Shown here piece after piece: positions 5,384 to 7,598 of a DNA stretch of 7,598 bases; position 1 is the first letter of the stretch, and the number at the start of each line of letters is the position of its first letter. Below the pieces are notes generated by a model. The model was not told the DNA's origin. It searched no databases and worked only from the letters and a program-made list of their open reading frames with translations. Source of the DNA: Bacteroidota bacterium (GTDB taxonomy: Bacteria; Bacteroidota; Bacteroidia; B-17B0; Aurantibacillaceae). The position numbers were made by a program, and so were the translations under genes. Where the stretch lies: contig SYEI01000327.1 in the NCBI GenBank assembly GCA_005800865.1, positions 1 to 7,598 of the forward strand. The letters run 5' to 3'.

Positions 5384-6283
5384 ATGAATATAAATATGAC
5401 TACCAAATTTTTAGTAATCCCATTGATAACCATTTCTTTAGCATTAGTTTCTTGCGGAGGAAATTCAGAAAGTGAAATAAATAATGAAGGCCCTAGTGGT
5501 TCAGATTCTGTTTTAGTTGCAGATACTGTTTCTTTATCTACGGATGATAACGAAGTGTCGTACAATCTTCCGTCTGCTTTACAAATTGCTTATGTATTTA
5601 AAAAATCTGGAGCAGCATTTGTGCCATCATTACTAAATGATAAAGCAAGTACAAATAAGTATAATACAAGTAATTATAAACGTGCCGTTAACTTTGGGAT
5701 TTATAGTGCTGATTTAGCTTATTGTTTATTTAATAAAAAGTATCAAGAATCAAAAGAGTACTTAAAAGCATGTAAAGACATGGGTGCTTCTTTAGGTTTA
5801 AATTCTGCGTTTGAAAGTGACAATATGGCTCAACGTTTCGATAAAAATATAGCTAACGAAGATTCAGTGATTAAAATCGTGTCTAGTGTTCAATTAAAAA
5901 CAGATGTGATGTTTGAACAAAATAAGCAAAAGCACGTTACGGTTATTGCTTTTACTGGTGCTTGGACCGAAAGCATGTATATTGCTTTAGAAGTATATGC
6001 CAAGGATAAAAACAAAAAAGTATTAGGAAGTTTATTAGAGCAATTGTTACTATCTGAAACTGTTGTTAAAGCTCTCAAAAGCCACCAAGCTTCAGAACCA
6101 GAAATGCCAACACTTATATCTGCTGTAGAAAACATTAATGCTCAGTTTAATGCGATTACTGCTGTAAAAGCTGCTATTGAAAAAGATGAAGAAATGGATT
6201 TTAATGCAATGTCGATTTCTGATAGCGAATTGAAAATAATTTCAGACTCGGTTAAATCTTTAAGAACAAGTATGATAAACTAA
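5384..6283 (+). CDS. Uncharacterised Bacteroidota lipoprotein downstream of the protease
   Basis: I recognise the general family as one seen in Bacteroidota genomes but know of no assigned function. The signal peptide ends in a good lipobox, LVSC, with Cys24 as the lipidated residue. An acidic, serine-rich linker (about 25-58) follows, which would hold the domain away from the membrane. The rest (about 60-299) looks mostly alpha-helical, with well-formed blocks NLPSALQIAYVFKKSGA (61-77), AVNFGIYSADLAYCLF (101-116), and AFTGAWTESMYIALEVYAKD (189-208), then a lysine/glutamate-rich helical end. No catalytic motif stands out. Residue 2 after the lipid cysteine is not aspartate, so export to the outer membrane is plausible. 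A second ATG at 5396 (residue 5) also leaves a complete signal peptide. The gene follows the protease by 24 bp and precedes the secreted protein by 5 bp, so the three probably act together or at least share a transcript. Confidence 0.88.
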   Translation: MNINMTTKFLVIPLITISLALVSCGGNSESEINNEGPSGSDSVLVADTVSLSTDDNEVSYNLPSALQIAYVFKKSGAAFVPSLLNDKASTNKYNTSNYKRAVNFGIYSADLAYCLFNKKYQESKEYLKACKDMGASLGLNSAFESDNMAQRFDKNIANEDSVIKIVSSVQLKTDVMFEQNKQKHVTVIAFTGAWTESMYIALEVYAKDKNKKVLGSLLEQLLLSETVVKALKSHQASEPEMPTLISAVENINAQFNAITAVKAAIEKDEEMDFNAMSISDSELKIISDSVKSLRTSMIN

Positions 6284-6288
6284 ATAGT

Positions 6289-6750
6289 ATGACAATGACA
6301 AAAATTATAAAACCAATAGTAAGTATCGTTATTGCATTTGTTTTAATGGCATTTCAAGGTGGCGACGTTTTATGTAACTCTAAAGAGTTGAAAGAAAAAG
6401 CTAAATTGGCTTTAGAACCATATAAATATGATAGTTCGGAGTTAACCCGTATTTTGTATAAAGCAAAAGAAACGGTAAAAGAGGTGGAAGTTCCTTTATT
6501 TATTGGTGAAAAATACCGTATAGTATTTGAATTGGAAGCGCTACCAAAACAAGTTGAGGTTCAAATCTACAACAAAGACAAAGACTCTAAAAATAGAAAA
6601 TTATTATTTTCATCTAAGGATATGGGCGACAAAAAAGAATTTCAGTTTGAAGTTTCAAAGGTACGCCACGTATATGTTGATTATATAGTTCCACCAACAG
6701 AGGCAGGTTCATATAGCGGTTGCGCTGTGTTTATGGTTGGATATAAATAA
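6289..6750 (+). CDS. Secreted protein of unknown function, last gene of the protease unit
   Basis: This 153-residue protein has no assigned function. The N-terminus is a signal peptide (KIIKPIVSIVIAFVLMAFQ), with cleavage likely near residues 22-26, so the protein is periplasmic or exported. The mature part starts with a charged helical stretch (about 30-63). A predicted beta-sandwich region (about 64-153) follows, with alternating strands such as EVEVPLFIGEKYRIVFEL and EFQFEVSKVRHVYVDYIV, ending in GCAVFMVGYK. The mature chain has only two cysteines, Cys29 and Cys145, which could tie its two ends by a disulfide. The ending resembles small Bacteroidota secreted proteins that finish in GCG..VLGF, as I recall. 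The start is 5 nt after the lipoprotein stop, which implies coupled expression. A second in-frame ATG two codons later is equally possible. A bidirectional terminator follows directly. Confidence 0.85.
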   Translation: MTMTKIIKPIVSIVIAFVLMAFQGGDVLCNSKELKEKAKLALEPYKYDSSELTRILYKAKETVKEVEVPLFIGEKYRIVFELEALPKQVEVQIYNKDKDSKNRKLLFSSKDMGDKKEFQFEVSKVRHVYVDYIVPPTEAGSYSGCAVFMVGYK

Positions 6751-6774
6751 GAAAAATTAATTTTCATTTGTAAA

Positions 6775-6798
6775 AAAAGCCGCTATTTAGCGGCTTTT
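6775..6798. terminator. Bidirectional terminator between the protease unit and the rhodanese gene
   Basis: Perfect 11-bp arms, AAAAGCCGCTA (6775-6785) and TAGCGGCTTTT (6788-6798), have a GC-rich core (GCCGC/GCGGC). In practice the loop is TATTTA. On the minus strand the hairpin is followed by seven Ts, so it is the stronger terminator for the rhodanese gene, whose stop codon is only 2 nt away. On the plus strand the tail is four Ts, a G and three more Ts, which is adequate for the upstream three-gene unit. Confidence 0.92.
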
Positions 6799-6800
6799 GT

Positions 6801-7187
6801 TTATTTCTTCATTTCTACTTCAAATCCTTTTTTCTTCCAATCATCAAATCCTTTTTCAAGATTAACTACGTGCGTAAAGCCTTCTTTTTTCATCAATTCA
6901 GCACATTCACCGCTGCGTCCTCCACCGGCACAATAAATTAAATAGGTCTTAGTTTTGTCTAATTTTGAAATAACCATTTCGGCATCTTTCTTAAAATAAT
7001 CAATTTGTGTAGCGCCTTTAATGAAACCTTTATTTTTTAATTCATCATCCGTGCGTAAATCAATTAGGTGTGATTTTTTTTCGTCAATTAATTTTTTAAA
7101 TGTAGCAGCATCTACGTTTTCAATTTTTGTTTGAGCAAAACTAACAACTGATACGATGATTGCTAAAGCTGTAATTATTTTTTTCAT
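6801..7187 (-). CDS. Secreted single-domain rhodanese-like protein
   Basis: Rhodanese domains transfer sulfane sulfur through a persulfide on an active-site cysteine, for example from thiosulfate or a protein persulfide to a thiol acceptor. This 128-residue protein has a cleavable signal peptide ending SFA-Q (cleavage after residue 18), so it acts in the periplasm or beyond. One rhodanese domain fills the rest: LIDLRTDDELKNKGFIKGATQID (41-63), then the active-site loop CAGGGRSG with catalytic Cys86 and Arg91, and the ending VVNLEKGFDDWKKKG (107-121). The six-residue active loop C-A-G-G-G-R is the length expected for sulfurtransferases rather than Cdc25-type phosphatases (seven). It starts 21 nt after the STAS-like gene and ends at the shared terminator. 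No separate promoter is visible, so co-transcription is likely. The acceptor is unknown. Confidence 0.94.
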   Translation of the reverse strand: MKKIITALAIIVSVVSFAQTKIENVDAATFKKLIDEKKSHLIDLRTDDELKNKGFIKGATQIDYFKKDAEMVISKLDKTKTYLIYCAGGGRSGECAELMKKEGFTHVVNLEKGFDDWKKKGFEVEMKK

Positions 7188-7208
7188 AGTTTTTATGTTT
7201 ATTGAATT

Positions 7209-7598
7209 TTATTTTTTAAAAGAAAGTAGCCAGTCAATTGCTTTATGTTTATCGTCAAACATTTTCATTTTCATACTTTGATGGTGAGTGAATTTTATTA
7301 TAAAATTGATAATCAAGCGATGTGCTAATGATTTCACGATTACTGCCATTGCTTTTGTCATTTCATTTGATTCGGGCTTTGCACTAAATTCCCTAGCTTC
7401 TTTTGAAATGGAAGTGTCATTTCCTGTTTCAACCAAAACAAGATGTTTGTTGATATGATTGTATTTGGACTTTAAAAAATGATACTGGTTTTGAGCATCT
7501 TCTATTTCAATAGTAACATTATCTCTTAGTTTAATGAATACAATTCCATTATCCCAAAATTCAACTTTAGAAGTTCGATCATCCGCTGAATCTACTAA
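7209..7598 (-). CDS. STAS/SEC14-like small protein, 5' end beyond the window
   Basis: The frame is open from the right edge to the stop at 7209, giving 129 visible residues. The only internal start candidate before the conserved part is a TTG that would discard the first third of the domain, so I take the gene as truncated by the window. Visible blocks are SKVEFWDNGIVFIKL, then a short helix, HLVLVETGNDTSISKEAREFSA, AMAVIVKSLAHRLIINFIIKF, and the end MFDDKHKAIDWLLSFKK. This alternation of strands and helices matches the small Bacteroidota proteins that databases call STAS/SEC14 domain-containing (I believe the Pfam label is DUF7793). They are usually about 130 residues, so only a few N-terminal residues should be missing. 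There is no signal peptide in view, so it is probably cytoplasmic. Its biochemical role is unknown. It probably shares a transcript with the rhodanese gene 21 nt downstream. Confidence 0.78.
   Translation of the reverse strand, partial: LVDSADDRTSKVEFWDNGIVFIKLRDNVTIEIEDAQNQYHFLKSKYNHINKHLVLVETGNDTSISKEAREFSAKPESNEMTKAMAVIVKSLAHRLIINFIIKFTHHQSMKMKMFDDKHKAIDWLLSFKK

Noticed and set aside
5296..5565. 89-codon minus-strand reading frame
   Set aside because: It spans the end of the protease and the signal peptide of the lipoprotein on the other strand; it is a shadow frame.
5890..6135. 81-codon minus-strand reading frame
   Set aside because: It is antisense to the helical part of the lipoprotein, with no recognisable features.
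7209..7436. Reading the STAS-like gene as a complete 75-codon gene starting at a TTG
   Set aside because: The frame continues open to the window edge and the upstream part encodes the first third of the domain, so the gene is truncated by the window and does not start there.

Overview
The window looks like chromosomal DNA of a member of the Bacteroidota, of the low-GC flavobacterial or sphingobacterial kind; I cannot place it more closely. Several features support this. Base composition is strongly AT-rich. Start codons mostly lack a Shine-Dalgarno sequence. Four upstream regions carry a perfect TAnnTTTG element, the -7 box of the Bacteroidota primary sigma factor. Lipoproteins of the SCGGN and CKKKN type are present, and the protein sequences resemble Bacteroidota homologues that I know. 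There is no sign of an insertion sequence, phage, tRNA, rRNA or CRISPR array. This is mostly ordinary core-genome DNA with several small uncharacterised envelope proteins.

Left part (1-2138, minus strand): a compact operon reading leftwards, surE, then a 97-residue three-helix membrane protein, then lpxB. The gaps are 1 and 7 nt. LpxB makes the lipid A disaccharide and runs off the left edge, lacking only its C-terminal end. Divergent from surE, across 135 bp, is ridA (2274-2654), which is closed by a strong intrinsic terminator.

Middle (2724-3720): a single-RRM RNA-binding protein of 86 residues has its own promoter region and ends in a 15-bp bidirectional terminator. Opposite it lies a small lipoprotein on the minus strand that resembles a Rieske fold stripped of all cluster ligands. 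This lipoprotein and a C-terminal processing protease (ctpA-like, 3731-5359) are transcribed divergently from a 55-bp gap. The two -7 boxes there face each other and share a palindrome.

Right part (3731-6750, plus strand): the protease is followed closely by an uncharacterised 299-residue lipoprotein and a 153-residue secreted protein with two cysteines. The three probably form one transcription unit working in the periplasm or outer membrane. A bidirectional terminator (6775-6798) separates them from a convergent pair on the minus strand: a secreted rhodanese-domain protein, and a STAS/SEC14-like protein that runs off the right edge.

I see no unmistakably new system. The leads most worth following are the protease-linked lipoprotein and secreted-protein pair, the ligand-less Rieske-like lipoprotein with its overlapping divergent promoters, and a shared 14-nt leader motif in front of ridA and the RRM gene.
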